Positions 46,770 to 58,740 of a stretch of DNA of 64,000 bases are shown here, in pieces. Under the pieces are notes generated by a model. The model worked only from the letters and a program-made list of their open reading frames with translations. It ran no database searches and had not been told where the DNA came from. Both the position numbers and the translations under genes were made by a program. Position 1 is the first letter of the stretch. The number at the start of each line of letters is the position of its first letter. This DNA is from Gnetum montanum (taxonomy: Eukaryota > Streptophyta > Gnetopsida > Gnetales > Gnetaceae). Where the stretch lies: positions 378,244-442,243 of the forward strand of contig MNCI01003851.1 in the NCBI GenBank assembly GCA_015680685.1, given 5' to 3'.

Positions 46770-48700
46770 AATTAGAGTGACCAATGTCATGTAGGGGTTT
46801 CATATGTTCATGACAAACTTGACTACACTCAAGCACTACATTCACCTAAGGTAGACAATCCTAGAGGAGATGAAGCAACTCCTAGATCTAGGAAGGCCTT
46901 AAGGCCTAGGATGTCCTCAAAACCTAGAAAAGATAAATTAAGGGATCTTAGGGAATATTATAGAAGCCATGGCAACTCTCCAAATTTTTCATCTTCCTCT
47001 TCCTCTTCAATGTCTAGTTCTGAAGAAGATGAACATAGGTATAGAGATAGAGCTCCACTATGGGGTTGAAATAAAAATAGAAATCAAAACTAAGGGAAAA
47101 CTTGAAGACATCAAAATGAGCATAGACAAAATCATCACAATTAGACAAATAGAAATAGAGATTTTTACCACGACATGTCTAATGATGATGAACCCTTGTT
47201 GGCTACTAAGAGCATGACATAGATCATAGAGGTAGTTAAAATATCCCACAGGCATTGTAAGAAAATTTGTGTCAAAAGGCTGGATATGAATAACATTCCA
47301 AAATTTGTAGGAGGCTATGATTCTAATCCACAAAATCATTTGCAAGCCTTTCATAATGCCTGTGTTTTAAAGAACATTGAAAGTGGGTGGCAAAAGCTTA
47401 AGCTCTTTTCAAGGAAACTAATAGACAAAGCCAAAGTGTGGTATAGATCATTGAAACCAAATTCAATCCATTGGTGGTCCACAATGCTAGAACTCTTCAA
47501 TGAGAAATACCAAACCTATGAAAGGGTGTCCAACCTAAGGAAACAAATCCAAGGATGGAGATAAGAGCAACATGAACCCTTTGATATGGATCTAGATAGC
47601 TGTTGAGTAGATGCCCAAGCCATGGTTTCTCTCAAGAATAGCAACTTTTCCACATCATAGATGGGCTTCATAATTAAACAAGAGAGATCCTTAGGATGTA
47701 TGCTCAAGGTCAATTATATGAACTAGGAACCCATTAGATCTGAAACCTAATTGAGCATGTGGTAAGAGATGAAGAAGAGTTATGTAAATGAGAGAATGTT
47801 GAGAAATATCACCGGTACCCAACTCTTCAAAAGAAGAGGGTCCATATCTATAATGAGGATAATGAGGTAGCCCTCAATGAGGTCGTTTCAAAACAAACCT
47901 TGTCAATACAAAAGTCTATTGATGAGCTTGAAGAAATGTTAGATAAGATGTTATATAAATGAGAAAGTTACAACTTGAAAATAAACCATAAAGGAAAGAG
48001 TAATGCAAAACAAATCAAGTGATCACAACAAAAGGATGAAAAAGAACCAAGAAACTAGTAGGAACACTTTTCAGCAAAAAGGAAAGATAGCTAAAGAAGA
48101 AGAGGCTTTGGACTCAACCACCAAAGAAGATGATGGATTTGAAATTTTTCTATATGAACATCCAAAAGGTTATTGGCTACATCTACATGAGTATTGGGCT
48201 ATTACTTTAAATCCCAAGTTCATATAAAAGCAAACACCTAGGAAATTACCTTTCTCACAAGGTAATTATAGATAGCCCTACAACCAATTGTACTATCCTA
48301 ATGGGACTTCTTACTAGCCTCAACACTATCATCAACCGTAGTGGCAAAACCCACAATTGGGAGGGAGGTCATTTTCAAACTAGCCATACCCTTACTGCTA
48401 GCTAAGCTAGTAGGGATATTACATTCAACAACCTGTTTCACAAACTAGTTCTATTTTCTCTACCTCAAATCACTACTACCACTCTCCTAAATATCATCAT
48501 CCCACAACATCTTCCATGAGATCACCACATCACACCTCTCATCCTTCATCATATCCTCAATATTCTCATACTTCCTTCCACCATATGTCACTACTAGAAA
48601 CATTAGAAGATTTAGCACCACAACATCAATGAGAGAATGCCACTTGTGCTACTAACATACATAGAAATTAGAATGCTAGTAGATCTCCACCACAGTCTTG
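46770..48700 (+). pseudogene. Gag relic of Athila-like element C
   Basis: A Ser-rich and Arg/Asp-rich N-terminal part (46960-47210) leads into the core at 47286-47564: NNIPKFVGGYD, LQAFHNACVL, WQKLKLFSRKLIDKAKVWY, WWSTMLELFNEKYQTYERVS. This is a typical Athila gag core. Stops follow from 47563. Basic and Gln/Tyr-rich sequence (48000-48700) matches element A's tail at 4500-4090. No CCHC knuckle is clear. Confidence 0.8.
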
Positions 48701-51583
48701 AAAAAATCTTTTCTTTAGGATAGTTCCCATGCATAAGCACAACACTCGTGAACCTACTAACTCATCCAAACCAACACAATGTCAATCAAGTGCAACACCC
48801 TTTCTTTCATGACCAATGTCTTCCAATCCTACATAAGGGCCAACATCCATCATTACTCTAACACCTAATAGAAGTGATGAACCTAGTGTTGTGAAGAGAC
48901 AAAAGAATCCATGCATCACTACTAATAATAAAAGGCACAATTTTGGGCTAGAAATTCAAAATATTAGCACAACCCACAATAAAGTTTAGGAGCAAATGTA
49001 TGAGAAAAACTAGTCTACATAGTAACCACTAAACCAAAAAACACCCAGTGGCTTGAAAATGAGAATATAAAACTATTTCAAAGATGCATGGAAGCAACCA
49101 ATCTCCTTATTAGTTATAGACTTCAGATAATGAACCAAAAATAGGACTTAGATGCATATATCTTACACTCTGATTATACATCAAAGAAGGATATTAAACA
49201 TAGAGACCCAAGAATTAAAATAGAAATCAAGAAGAAGAAGCAAACATATTTGGATCTCCCAAAATGGAAATACCTTCAAGTCTAGATGAAGATACATCTC
49301 CAAATGATCCAAATGAGACTATCACTAATGTAACATTTGCTACCACATGATTAATTAAATTAGTAATGGTGAAAGATGGAAAATCGATGGTATATAACTA
49401 GGGAATTATGCAGTCCATCTCCTGAATGTGTAGCCATAAGATTAGTTGTGGGGGAGATGCTCCATCTTGGTTCAAGAACTAATAAGTATTTTTCACCTTT
49501 TTTTTTACAAGTTTTTATAATTTTTCTATTTTTTTCCAAAATTTTCTAATTCTTAATATGTTTTCCATTTCTTATATTTTTCTTTTCTTTATATTTTTCT
49601 CTTTTCTTGAATCATTTCCTTTATGTTTTATGAATGTCTTTTATGTTTCCATTAATGATATTGCCATGTCATGATGCAGAAGTCAACATTATGTGTTGGG
49701 TTTTTGTGCTATACTATTAAGATGATTGGGTAAGTAATTGTGTAAAGTAGTGAGACTACCTCATCCATCTCTTCACTTCTCTAAATAAAAGGTATTTTCC
49801 ATGGAAACAATTTGGTTCTTCTTTTATGAAACTAAAATTAATCAATGATCATTAGACCTTGAAGAAAGAGGGAATGACCAAGTGAGAATGATACGGATGT
49901 GACCTTAAGGGAACTTGTTGGGTTCTCTTCTTGACTTACTTCATATGGTTTATGACTCCTCTTAGAGCATATCCTTACTTCTCCATTGACCAATAACAAG
50001 AAGCTAAAAGTATTTGCATGGTGTAATTTCCATAAAAAAAAAAACAAACAACAAAAAAATGTAAATAAAAAAAGTAAAAATAAAATAAAGTAATAATGGA
50101 AATTCAAAGCACATCCCTTATACACAATAATAGGCTACAAGCACTAGTTATGGGGCTATAAAGACATGTTACCCATGACTAAAGATGCCCCTCTAACTAA
50201 GTCCCTTCCTTCATTCTTCTCTTGTTGGAGTGATGATTATTTTTTGAGGTGGTTGTGGACTCATGGTGGTAGGAAGGAGGGAAAATATCAATGTGAGGTT
50301 ACTATTCATGGTTTGAACTTGGATAGATAGGCATGCTGATTATTTTAATCACTTTTTTCATAAGAACCTATTGTGTACATGGTTAAGTACCTTACATCCC
50401 TATCCTTGAAATCCATTTTCATCCCATTATTCACCTCATTGCTACATGTGATTATGAGCCTTCTGGTTTTGTGTGGTATAGTACAAAATTCCAAGCATAG
50501 CAATTGTATGTTGTTTGGAACAAAGAAATGGTCTACATTTAACTTCTTGGATGCCCATGGACATCTATAGAAGTGGTTATGTAAAGGTATTTTAGTAGGG
50601 GCTTACATTGGGAAGGACCCACTTGCATAACTATTGTTGATCATGGATTTCAACTAACCTTCACATCTACCAGAACATCAATAACAGTTTCTCTTAATTT
50701 ATGTATAAATTTGTGACAATTTCTCATCACTTTCAATTACTTTTTAAATTTTTTCCACTTTTCTATTAAAATATTCTACAAGTTCAATATTTCTTGATCA
50801 TCTTCTGAATTAGACCTTCAGTTTCAATTGTTCGAAAACTTGTGTGCTTTAGGAGTTATACTTATTAGTCATGGGGGCTAGGGATGTCCACTTTGAAATT
50901 TTTCTAACATCTTATTTTCAAACATCATGGTAACTAATAGTAATTGATAAAAATAATGTGAATAGCTTGATGATTTTAGCTACCTGATAGCCTTGGACAT
51001 AGTATGTTATCATCACCTTATGCTTAAAAAAAACTAAGGGATATGAAAAGGGTTAATTATTAAGGAAAATTTACCAAAACTAATGCTGATCCTTTGGTGA
51101 CTACAGGAGATGCTAAATGAAAATCATAAGAAAGAAGGTCTTTTGCCAAGCACGAAAATGAAGCTAAGAGGGGAACAATAGAGGATATACCCATGGACAA
51201 ATCATAGCACATACAAGATAGTATCTCAAGCATCACATGTTTGCTAGATCCATGGGATGATGAGAACAAATTTCAGTCCATCCTTCAAGAATGTTCTACA
51301 TAACTAGAGAGTCATCAACATAACAATCAAGGTTAGAAGTCTACCATTGCTAGTGGCAAAAGGAAGAATCATATTCAGTGGATTTCTGAAAACCTCTACA
51401 AATTTTGTAATCTTCAATGTCTATACAATATTTTTGTCATTTTTTAATGCATCCACTCAAATAAAATTTCATAATGCAACACTCAGAGTCAATTAGTAGT
51501 TAGCTTAAGTTAATAATCTCATAATTCCTAAGTTTTTGTAAAGAAAGCTCGATCCTCTCTTGTTAACTTAGGGATGAGTTTTT
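48701..51583 (+). other. Interior of element C without recognised pol
   Basis: Athila elements normally carry pol and sometimes an env-like frame here. I find no reverse transcriptase or integrase motif. Frames at 49838-50125 (minus), 50373-50570 (plus) and 51060-51269 (minus) are short and unrecognised. A poly-A/T-rich stretch lies at 50033-50090. Confidence 0.45.
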
Positions 51584-51591
51584 ATTCACTC

Positions 51592-51600
51592 GTGGGGGTA
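51592..51600 (+). promoter_or_regulatory. Polypurine tract of element C
   Basis: GTGGGGGTA directly before the LTR, in the context TTTATTCACTCGTGGGGGTA, very like Athila elements of other plants. Confidence 0.85.
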
Positions 51601-52591
51601 TGATGAGGCATTAGTTGGTTATGTCAATGTATCCACTTTGAGGAAACTGCTTCAATGCAGCTACCTTGATGCAACTATCTCAATGTAGCTGCTTCAATGC
51701 AAATACCTCGATGTAGCTACTTCGACATAACCACTTCGAAGTAGCCACATTGACTAAGCTTATCAACTAGGCCACATTGATGCATGAAATGATGCATTGA
51801 CGCAACCCTGTCAATGTAGCATCTATTTTTTTCCTATAAATATGCATGCTCTCACTATGTATTGGCATTCTTTGGTCAAAAACATAACTGAACTCTTGCA
51901 TTTTTATTCCGTGGTCTTAGAGAATAATTAGTGAGTGCATGTAGTGGGGATCTGAGTTAGTTGTATGGCATATTATTTGAGTGGTAATGTACCTAGATAT
52001 ATTTCATGAATAGAAATAAGATTGAGATTTATTCTTATTCATTGCAACACTTTGACTTAGATTACATTTACTTTTAATGGAATTTATATTCCATGTACTT
52101 AGTTAATATTTACATTTCTATGCATGTTAATGAATTGGCTGAATGAGTGCAATCGGTTTCAAGCATAAACATGTATTCGCTTGGTAATCCCAGCAACATT
52201 ATTACTTAGTTCACCTAGTATCATAGTGATTGGTAATCATAGTTGTGGATACGTGGGCTTAGAATGTGTATGGCAAGTTGGAAATGGACACTCATCACCC
52301 ATAGGCTAGTTTAGACTTTAGTTTCTATTGTTAATTAGTTTAAATAATTAATTTATTTATTATAATTAGGAGTAGTATAAGGCCACAATAACATCAATTA
52401 TCATATGCCTTACTTTGGACTAAATCATATATGACAAAGCTACCACTAGTCCATGTGGGAAGATAGTGAATTGTGATCAAGGCATAATGATCTAGATGCC
52501 ACAACTAGTCCCATCCATGGAATTTGATTGGATCATGCATGAACACTTTTAATTTGTATGGTTGGGCATAGGGGGTACCCACCACTCATCA
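51601..52591 (+). repeat. 3' LTR of Athila-like element C
   Basis: 991 bp, TGATGAGGCATTAG to CCACTCATCA. It aligns with the 5' LTR throughout, except that the 14-bp array is shorter (about 10 against 16 units). Confidence 0.9.
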
Positions 52592-53450
52592 CTAAGTTTC
52601 TTTAGAAAGGAATCTAAAAATTATTTTTTAAAGAAAATTTTGATAGATGTTGAGCCAATTTGTAATTAATCCTTGCGAACTTAGTCTATTTCACCATGTT
52701 GCCATAAATTTTCTTAGATATAAATAGACTATATCTAAATGTTCTTGGCTTGATAAATTCAACATATTAAAATAATTCTTCATGGAATCAATCTAATTCT
52801 TTTCCTTAGCACTAGATTTAAGGGTTTCATCATAATGATCAAGTTTTACCTTTTTGATGTGAACTTGGATTAAAGATTCTCTTCATAATTTTTACCAACT
52901 CCAATAACCCTTAGGTTTATGTTCCATTCTTTAGCCTTGTGAAGAAATGTTAGCACCCTGGCATTCAACATGCAGAGATTAATCTTGATACTGATCTCTA
53001 GGGAGAAATTGATATTGGTACTAGTCTCGATGATGTTAGAATTGATCTTCGTGAAATACCTAGGTGGAAATTAATTTTGATTATGATCTCTAGTGGAATA
53101 ATGGTTTTGGTTGGGAGATTGAATTCAATGATCAATTAATTACATGATGGAATTTGCAAAGGAATCCATCTTCTCTTGAACTTATGACCATTTTTCTTCC
53201 AAATTTTGGGACAATTTCCTAATCTCCTATGACATATTTTTCATATTTTCCCAAACCCTTGGTTTGATTGATGAAGTTCATCTTAGACCTCTCTAATTTC
53301 ATTAATCTAGTGTTCAAGGGCATTAATTCAATAATTGACTTAGGACTCCATTGTTCTCCAATGCACTGTCTAGGCTCTAGACATTGATAAGTCAAAGAAA
53401 TAAGGCAAGGTGATCTTTCTTTAGTTCCTATGGCCCTTTTTATTAGTTAA
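52592..53450 (-). pseudogene. Gag relic of chromovirus E, proximal part
   Basis: Minus-strand sequence leading to IIFRFLSKET at the insertion point. Upstream pieces are decayed and no clear start is visible. It continues into 45494-45110. Confidence 0.55.
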
Positions 53451-53737
53451 GTCATGGTTAATTAGTTCTAAAAGAGGTTAAAACTTTCATTAATGAATTT
53501 TCTCTTCCTAAAGTCCTAACTAGTCACAAAAGACTCTAATTACTTAAAAGAATATTCCATTTTTTAGGTTTCCAATCAAGTTTTATAATGTTCTAGAGGG
53601 TTAAATAATAATTTTTAAAACTAACTATTTCATTGTATAGAAAAGGTTTTAATCAGCTTGAAACTACTCTTGTTTTTTTGAAATCAGACTTTGAAATTAC
53701 AAATTATGATCATTTAAATTTGAAAAATATTTCATGC

Positions 53738-53806
53738 AAATCAAGACTTCCCAAGAAATCACACATCCCAATATTACTCCAGGATGAGCACGCTCAATGA
53801 TGGAAT
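53738..53806 (-). pseudogene. 5S rRNA-derived sequence, second copy
   Basis: The minus strand reads TTGAGCGTGCTC, GGAGTAATATTGGGATGTGTGA and TCTTGGGAAGTCTTG in order, following the 3' half of plant 5S rRNA. It shares its upstream flank (AGGATAAAAATTCC) with the copy at 18930. Confidence 0.72.
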
Positions 53807-54699
53807 TTTTATCCTAGTTACTATCAACCCACAAAATTTATCTTTTGAAAATTTTATTCATGTTTCCAAATTTATATTTTATCACAAGTTTTTAATATAT
53901 TTGAAATTTTTATTAATTTATGGAAAAAATTATAATTTTTTTCATTAATCATTAGAAAATTTTTATTTGTTGCTGAACTTGCCAAGGAGGCATGTTGGTG
54001 CTGCCAATGGTATCCATTAGTACTTTAGGTGAAGTAAGATTTTATGGCATCTGTTGTGTCCATGAATGCTTCAGGGAAGGTAGGAATTTATAGCACTAAA
54101 AGTATCTATCGACACTCTATGGGAGGTAAGATTTTATTACTCTAGGAGTGTTGGTCCAAGCTGTATGCGAGGCAAGATTTTACAATGCCGATGACATTCA
54201 TTGGTGGGTTGGAATACCATAGAAGAATTATGAATGCATGGACATAGTGAGCTACATAGGAGCAGGGTGTGAAGCACATTAGGATAACAATAGGGCCATA
54301 GCAGGATGTGTAGGAGTACGCTATAGTAGAATGCACGTGATGATTTCTACCATTGGTAAGTTTGCACATGGACGAGGATAGAAGTGAAATGTAGCCATGA
54401 GGGTAGAGAAGGCTAGCCATTACATTATGGCTACACAATGATTAGTTTGTGACATGGCCAATCATAACACTACATACTTGAGTCACAAGACCCCACTACA
54501 CAATGGTGTGATAGGTTGGCTGCACAACTACAATGTGCTAGCCATAATGGCTTGTTGTGATGCTACATAGCTAGGCCTAAAGGCCCAACCAAGCAACAAT
54601 ATGACTAGTTATTCTATCAACAAGGAGAAATTTTTTTGAATAAAAGTTTAATGATAATTATTAAATATTAAAATGATCATAATTTAATACAACATAGTA

Positions 54700-54790
54700 G
54701 GTTGCTCCAGTCGTTAGCTAAAGATGGGTTAAGAGTTAGGCTTTGTAATGAGAAGGTCATGGGTTTGACTCCAAACATTGATATTTTTAA
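54700..54790 (+). repeat. tRNA-like (SINE-type) head
   Basis: TCGTTAGCTAAAGATGGG (A-box-like) and GAAGGTCATGGGTTTGACTCC (B-box-like) are spaced as in a tRNA gene. It lies in the extra sequence of chromovirus E. An anticodon stem is not convincing. Confidence 0.4.
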
Positions 54791-56714
54791 AAATTAAAAT
54801 TAATTAAATAATAAAAATTAAATTTAATGTTCACTTTTCTAAAGTCAAAAATTGTAAATTTTAATTAACAACACACTTACCAAGAAATGCGATATATCAC
54901 AAACTATAAGTCATATTTTGATAAAATTGGTACTGTTGGAATCATCTTGGAGAGTGCTACATGTTAGACTTATGATAAATCGAGTTTACGAGAATTTTAA
55001 ATCATCAAATCATGAAAAACTATCATTATTTAAAAACTAACTAATGATTAATTACATCTTAACATAAATTGTAACTATGTTTTTCTCTCATTAGTTGTAC
55101 CTTTAAATATCACCAATATTTTCAAAAAAAATTTATAAATTTATAGGAATGGATGCTTATTATCCATCCTTTTCAAAACAATCTTTTAGTGTTGCAGTTG
55201 TAGAGAGATTTCTTGGGCATAGCAAGTTGTGGCATGGCTCTTTCAAAGCATCCTAGTTAAGCTTCTTTCACCACCTCAGGTCATTCTAGATCTGTTTCTA
55301 TTATTTTATGTTAGAAAAATGTGGTTGAGGCTACTCATATGGTTTTTAGTTTGTTAAATGTTGAGAGTTTTGAGTATCTCAAAACTTCTAAGTTATTGGA
55401 GTTACTACTTTTTCCATTTTTAAGACTACTCATTACAAGGATCTCATAATAAACTGATGTAACATTTACTATCTCTAGGAAAGCTCTCTATTAAAAATGG
55501 CTTTCAAAAGTCTAGTGATTACTCCTACTCATATCTGATATATTTTGGTTTTTCATAGTGGAAAAAAATCCTTTTGAACTTCATATGTAATCATTTGAAT
55601 TTAAAGCTTTTTTCAAAAAAGAAATGTTTGATTATTTTTCTCATTCTACTCTTATTGAAAAGATGTTTTATGAAGTTGATTTTAATGAAAAGATCAATTT
55701 TCAAGTATGTATGTTTGTAAAGAGTAAGGTTTTGTAGAATTTTTAGTCTTCCCATGTTACTTCTTATGTAATCTACCTTCATCATGGTGCTAAAACTAGT
55801 AGGTTGTATGATTGGTACTTCTCTTATTTTTCTACTTTATTGCTTTCCATGGAGCTTGCAACTACCACTAAGATGAACCTAAAAAAGCCTTATATCATAT
55901 GATATGTACCTTTAATTATTACCTTAATCTTAATTTATGATTGTTCTACCACTATCCTTCATTGGTATAGTCCTCATCTATACCTTAAGTTTCTTGAAAA
56001 AGAAAAAAGTTGAGGACTCAAATTGAAGGTTCCAAAAGAGGTGAAGAAGCTGTAACATAGGTCTACAATCTAGAGGAATTTGATAAGGTATAAAATTATT
56101 TTTTTTAATTTTATTTTTCTTATTTATTGATTATTTATCTTTACGGTAATTATGCGATTATGCACTCTGGGCTGTAGCCTAAACAAGGGGAAGATGCTAA
56201 GAAAACAACTCTAGGAAATGATGATATTATAGTAATAGAACTTAATTCTAAGGTTTTATCATCAAATACATAGTATCATTATATCTATATATATATTATT
56301 GTCGATTTTTGATTAGAAATAATGCACAAAACAAGGTTCTAGTGAAAAGTGATAAAAAAAAGAGAAAGGAAAAGAGCCAAAGATAGCTTAACTAATAGTT
56401 ATTAATTATAAGGTTTTTTAATACTTATCATTTATTTTTCTTATGTTACTTACACTTTTGTATTGTAGGTGTTTTTGGATCAAGGGTAATTTATCCAAGA
56501 GTTGGAGAGAGATTCTCCATGTGAGTTTAGTTCTAAATAGACTACAATTCAATTTCCAAAATCTCCTTGAGTGTGGTCTCCATGGGTAACTCTAATGATG
56601 TGTTCCATGCTATTTAGGGGAAAATAAGCCATATCAATGTTCTCTATTTTTGGATCCTTTTCTATTAGTGTGACTTCCTTAGTGACCATAAAGGGTTCAT
56701 CCTACTTCTCAGGA

Positions 56715-56906
56715 TAGATGGTAGTTATTGTAAAGGAGAAATTTTCTCTTCTTCAGAGTCTAAGTGATTGTATTGCAAACAATAATCCACACTCTATTTG
56801 TAAGAAGTTATAGATGGTAGTTATTACAAAGGAGAAATTTTCTCTTCTTCAGATCCTAAGTGATTGTATTGCAAAGAATAATTTACACTCTATTTGTAAG
56901 AAGTTA
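56715..56906 (+). repeat. 96-bp direct duplication
   Basis: TAGATGGTAGTTATTGTAAA at 56715 and again (TTACAAA) at 56811; the copies differ at only a few positions, so this duplication is younger than the sequence around it. Confidence 0.88.
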
Positions 56907-57564
56907 TATCACTTAAGAGAGTCAAAATCCTATGAATTCAGAAGGAATTATGACTTGGTGTAGGTTTTTTCATCAATTTTTCATGGCATCTCTGATGGTT
57001 CTCTAGAGGTTACTAAAAATCTTAAAACAAATCTTAGGAGAACTAGAGAGTGCTACTTGCTTCGCTTGACACTTGCTGAATCATGAGTGAATACTTCAAA
57101 CTAAAAATGATTGGCTTTTTGTAAGAAAAAAATATATCTTATTTTTTTTATTTTTTTTCTTTTTTAATACTTATAGATTTGATATTATGCATATAGATAA
57201 AGGAGAAGGAATGGTAGAAAGATGTGATACAATAAATTCTTCAAGTTAACTTATTGGAATTTGAACTTGTGAAGGCTCAACAAGGGAAGGCTACTACCAA
57301 AAGTATGATAAAATACATTAGATAACTCTATGATGATGTGATTGGATGTCAACATGTACTTGATAAGGATGATGCCATCAAGTAAGGACATGAGATCCAA
57401 TCCAAATTCGACAAATATCTCCTTCAATTTTTCAAATTGAATGCTTGGTTTTCTTTGTGTCCACTATTTTAATTTTCCCTCTTCTTGATGTATCCATTTC
57501 TTATATTAATAATAAGAATTTAATAATTATTTTTCCTTTTTCTTTTACTTCAGCTCTTGAATCA

Positions 57565-57582
57565 TGGTTTACTTCAATACCA
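57565..57582 (-). promoter_or_regulatory. Primer-binding site of chromovirus E
   Basis: The minus strand reads TGGTATTGAAGTAAACCA, two bases after the LTR end ...GATATCACA. It fits the initiator tRNA-Met site TGGTATCAGAGC with three or four changes. Confidence 0.68.
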
Positions 57583-57584
57583 AA

Positions 57585-58084
57585 TGTGATATCCCATTCC
57601 TAGATATCTATGAATACAATCATTAATAGTGTAAAATTGTCATGTTGCATAGAGATAATTTAGATCACTTATTAACTTATAAAATAATGGAAAAATAATA
57701 TTGAAATAATCAAAAAATAAAAATAGTGAAACTTTATTAATGGAATTGTTGGTTGAGTACCCTATCAACAATTCTGGGTTATTTTTGTGTAACACTTAAG
57801 ACCTTAGAGATAATCTAGCACTACCACCATACTTAGGCCATTAGAACAAAGGGGTGAGTAGTTCCTTCTTTTACCACTTCACATAGATCTTGTCACTTAA
57901 TAATCTAGCATCAAAACTCCATGCTAATATGACCTCTAAGCTTGGGCTTAAATGTCACATATCAAAACCTTTCCTTAGAAGTACTGTGAATAGTTACAAC
58001 TCCTCATAACAAGGAATCCCTTTCAGAGATTAATTGCATGTTTAATAATACAATTTCAACCTTGACAAGGGATAAGACATTACA
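57585..58084 (-). repeat. 5' LTR of chromovirus E
   Basis: 500 bp, on the minus strand TGTAATGTCTTATCCC to GGGATATCACA. It aligns end to end with 41783-42285. Confidence 0.85.
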
Positions 58085-58740
58085 TTAACCTAACATCTTG
58101 CTCAAGAGGACCCCAAAAATGCATTTCTCGAAATTAATATGTAGGTTAAACTTGTGACACTAAATTAGAACTTAGTCTAAGTTAAAATCATGACAAGTTA
58201 TTGAGGTAGACTAAAGGCCAAATTGTCAACATAATCATTAAATATTTTGAAATCATGTCATTTAAAATGAAGGTCATAGCTCTTTGATAATTAGCTCAAA
58301 AATTATTAGATCTAAAGGGAATTTTAGTGTATTAAAATGTTTTTGAAGGAGTCATGAAAGTGACATATTGTTGGTGCTCTATATTTATCTAGATTTGGCT
58401 GTAAGTAAGCAATTCATCAATAATGGATAGAAGAGCATGTATAGAAATAGATTCAATAAGCTGATCAATGTTAGATAAAGAAAAGTCATCCTTAAGAGTG
58501 ACCTTGTTAAGGTCTTATAAGTTAATGCATATGCAGATGTCACCATTCCTTTTGGGAACTACAATTATGTTAGAAGTCTAATCAGAATAGTTGATATGAC
58601 AAATGAATCTAGCATTGTAGATTTTAGTAATTTCTTGTTTTATAGTAAGAGCTATAGTGCAAGGAATTTTTCTAATCTTTTACTTAATAGGTTTGAAATA
58701 CAGTGACATGCCCAGTCTAGACCAAAAGTGAGAGCTATAA
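58085..58740 (-). pseudogene. Reverse transcriptase relic, element F, proximal part
   Basis: Minus-strand frames read YFKPIK at about 58700, NIIVVPKRNGDICICINL at about 58550, DLNKVTLKDDFSLSNIDQLI, MTPSKTF, NYQRAMTFILNDMISK, NDYVDNLAFS (the YVDD box, with Asn at the second Asp) and FEKCIFGVLLSKMLG ending at 58085. These are the successive blocks of a Tat-type reverse transcriptase. The rest is at 41782 and below. Confidence 0.82.

Larger units (their letters stand above)
45495..52591 (+). mobile_element. Athila-like Ty3/gypsy element C, complete ends
   Basis: 7097 bp on the plus strand with LTRs at both ends, a tRNA-Asp-type primer site, gag relic and polypurine tract. Left flank CTAGG and right flank CTAAG are a 5-bp target duplication with one change. 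It lies in the gag of chromovirus E. No protease, reverse transcriptase or integrase is recognised between gag (to about 48.7 kb) and the 3' LTR, so it is gag-only or its pol is lost. Confidence 0.87.
53451..57560. other. Extra sequence in chromovirus E between gag and 5' LTR
   Basis: About 4 kb more than a chromovirus leader needs. It includes, on the minus strand, a relative of the CCR4-carrying element's segment with 5S-derived sequence (53738-53806) and, on the plus strand, a decayed protein-like stretch at about 55610-55900 (DYFSHSTLIEKMFYEVDF) with possible splice sites around 56090 and 56465. I do not recognise that protein. At least one further insertion is likely. Its ends were not found. 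Confidence 0.45.
41783..58084 (-). mobile_element. Chromovirus-like Ty3/gypsy element E, interrupted
   Basis: Minus-strand element with 5' LTR (58084-57585), tRNA-Met-type primer site, gag, protease, reverse transcriptase, RNase H, integrase, polypurine tract and 3' LTR (42285-41783). Flanks are GTAAC on the left and TTAAC on the right, a 5-bp duplication with one change. It lies in the reverse transcriptase of element F. A 7.1-kb Athila-like element interrupts its gag. After removing that, the interior is still about 8.2 kb, longer than usual, because of extra sequence at about 53450-57560. Confidence 0.85.

Noticed and set aside
50373-50570. Env-like frame of Athila element C
   Set aside because: It lies where an env-like frame could be, but no signal peptide, membrane anchor or family resemblance can be shown.
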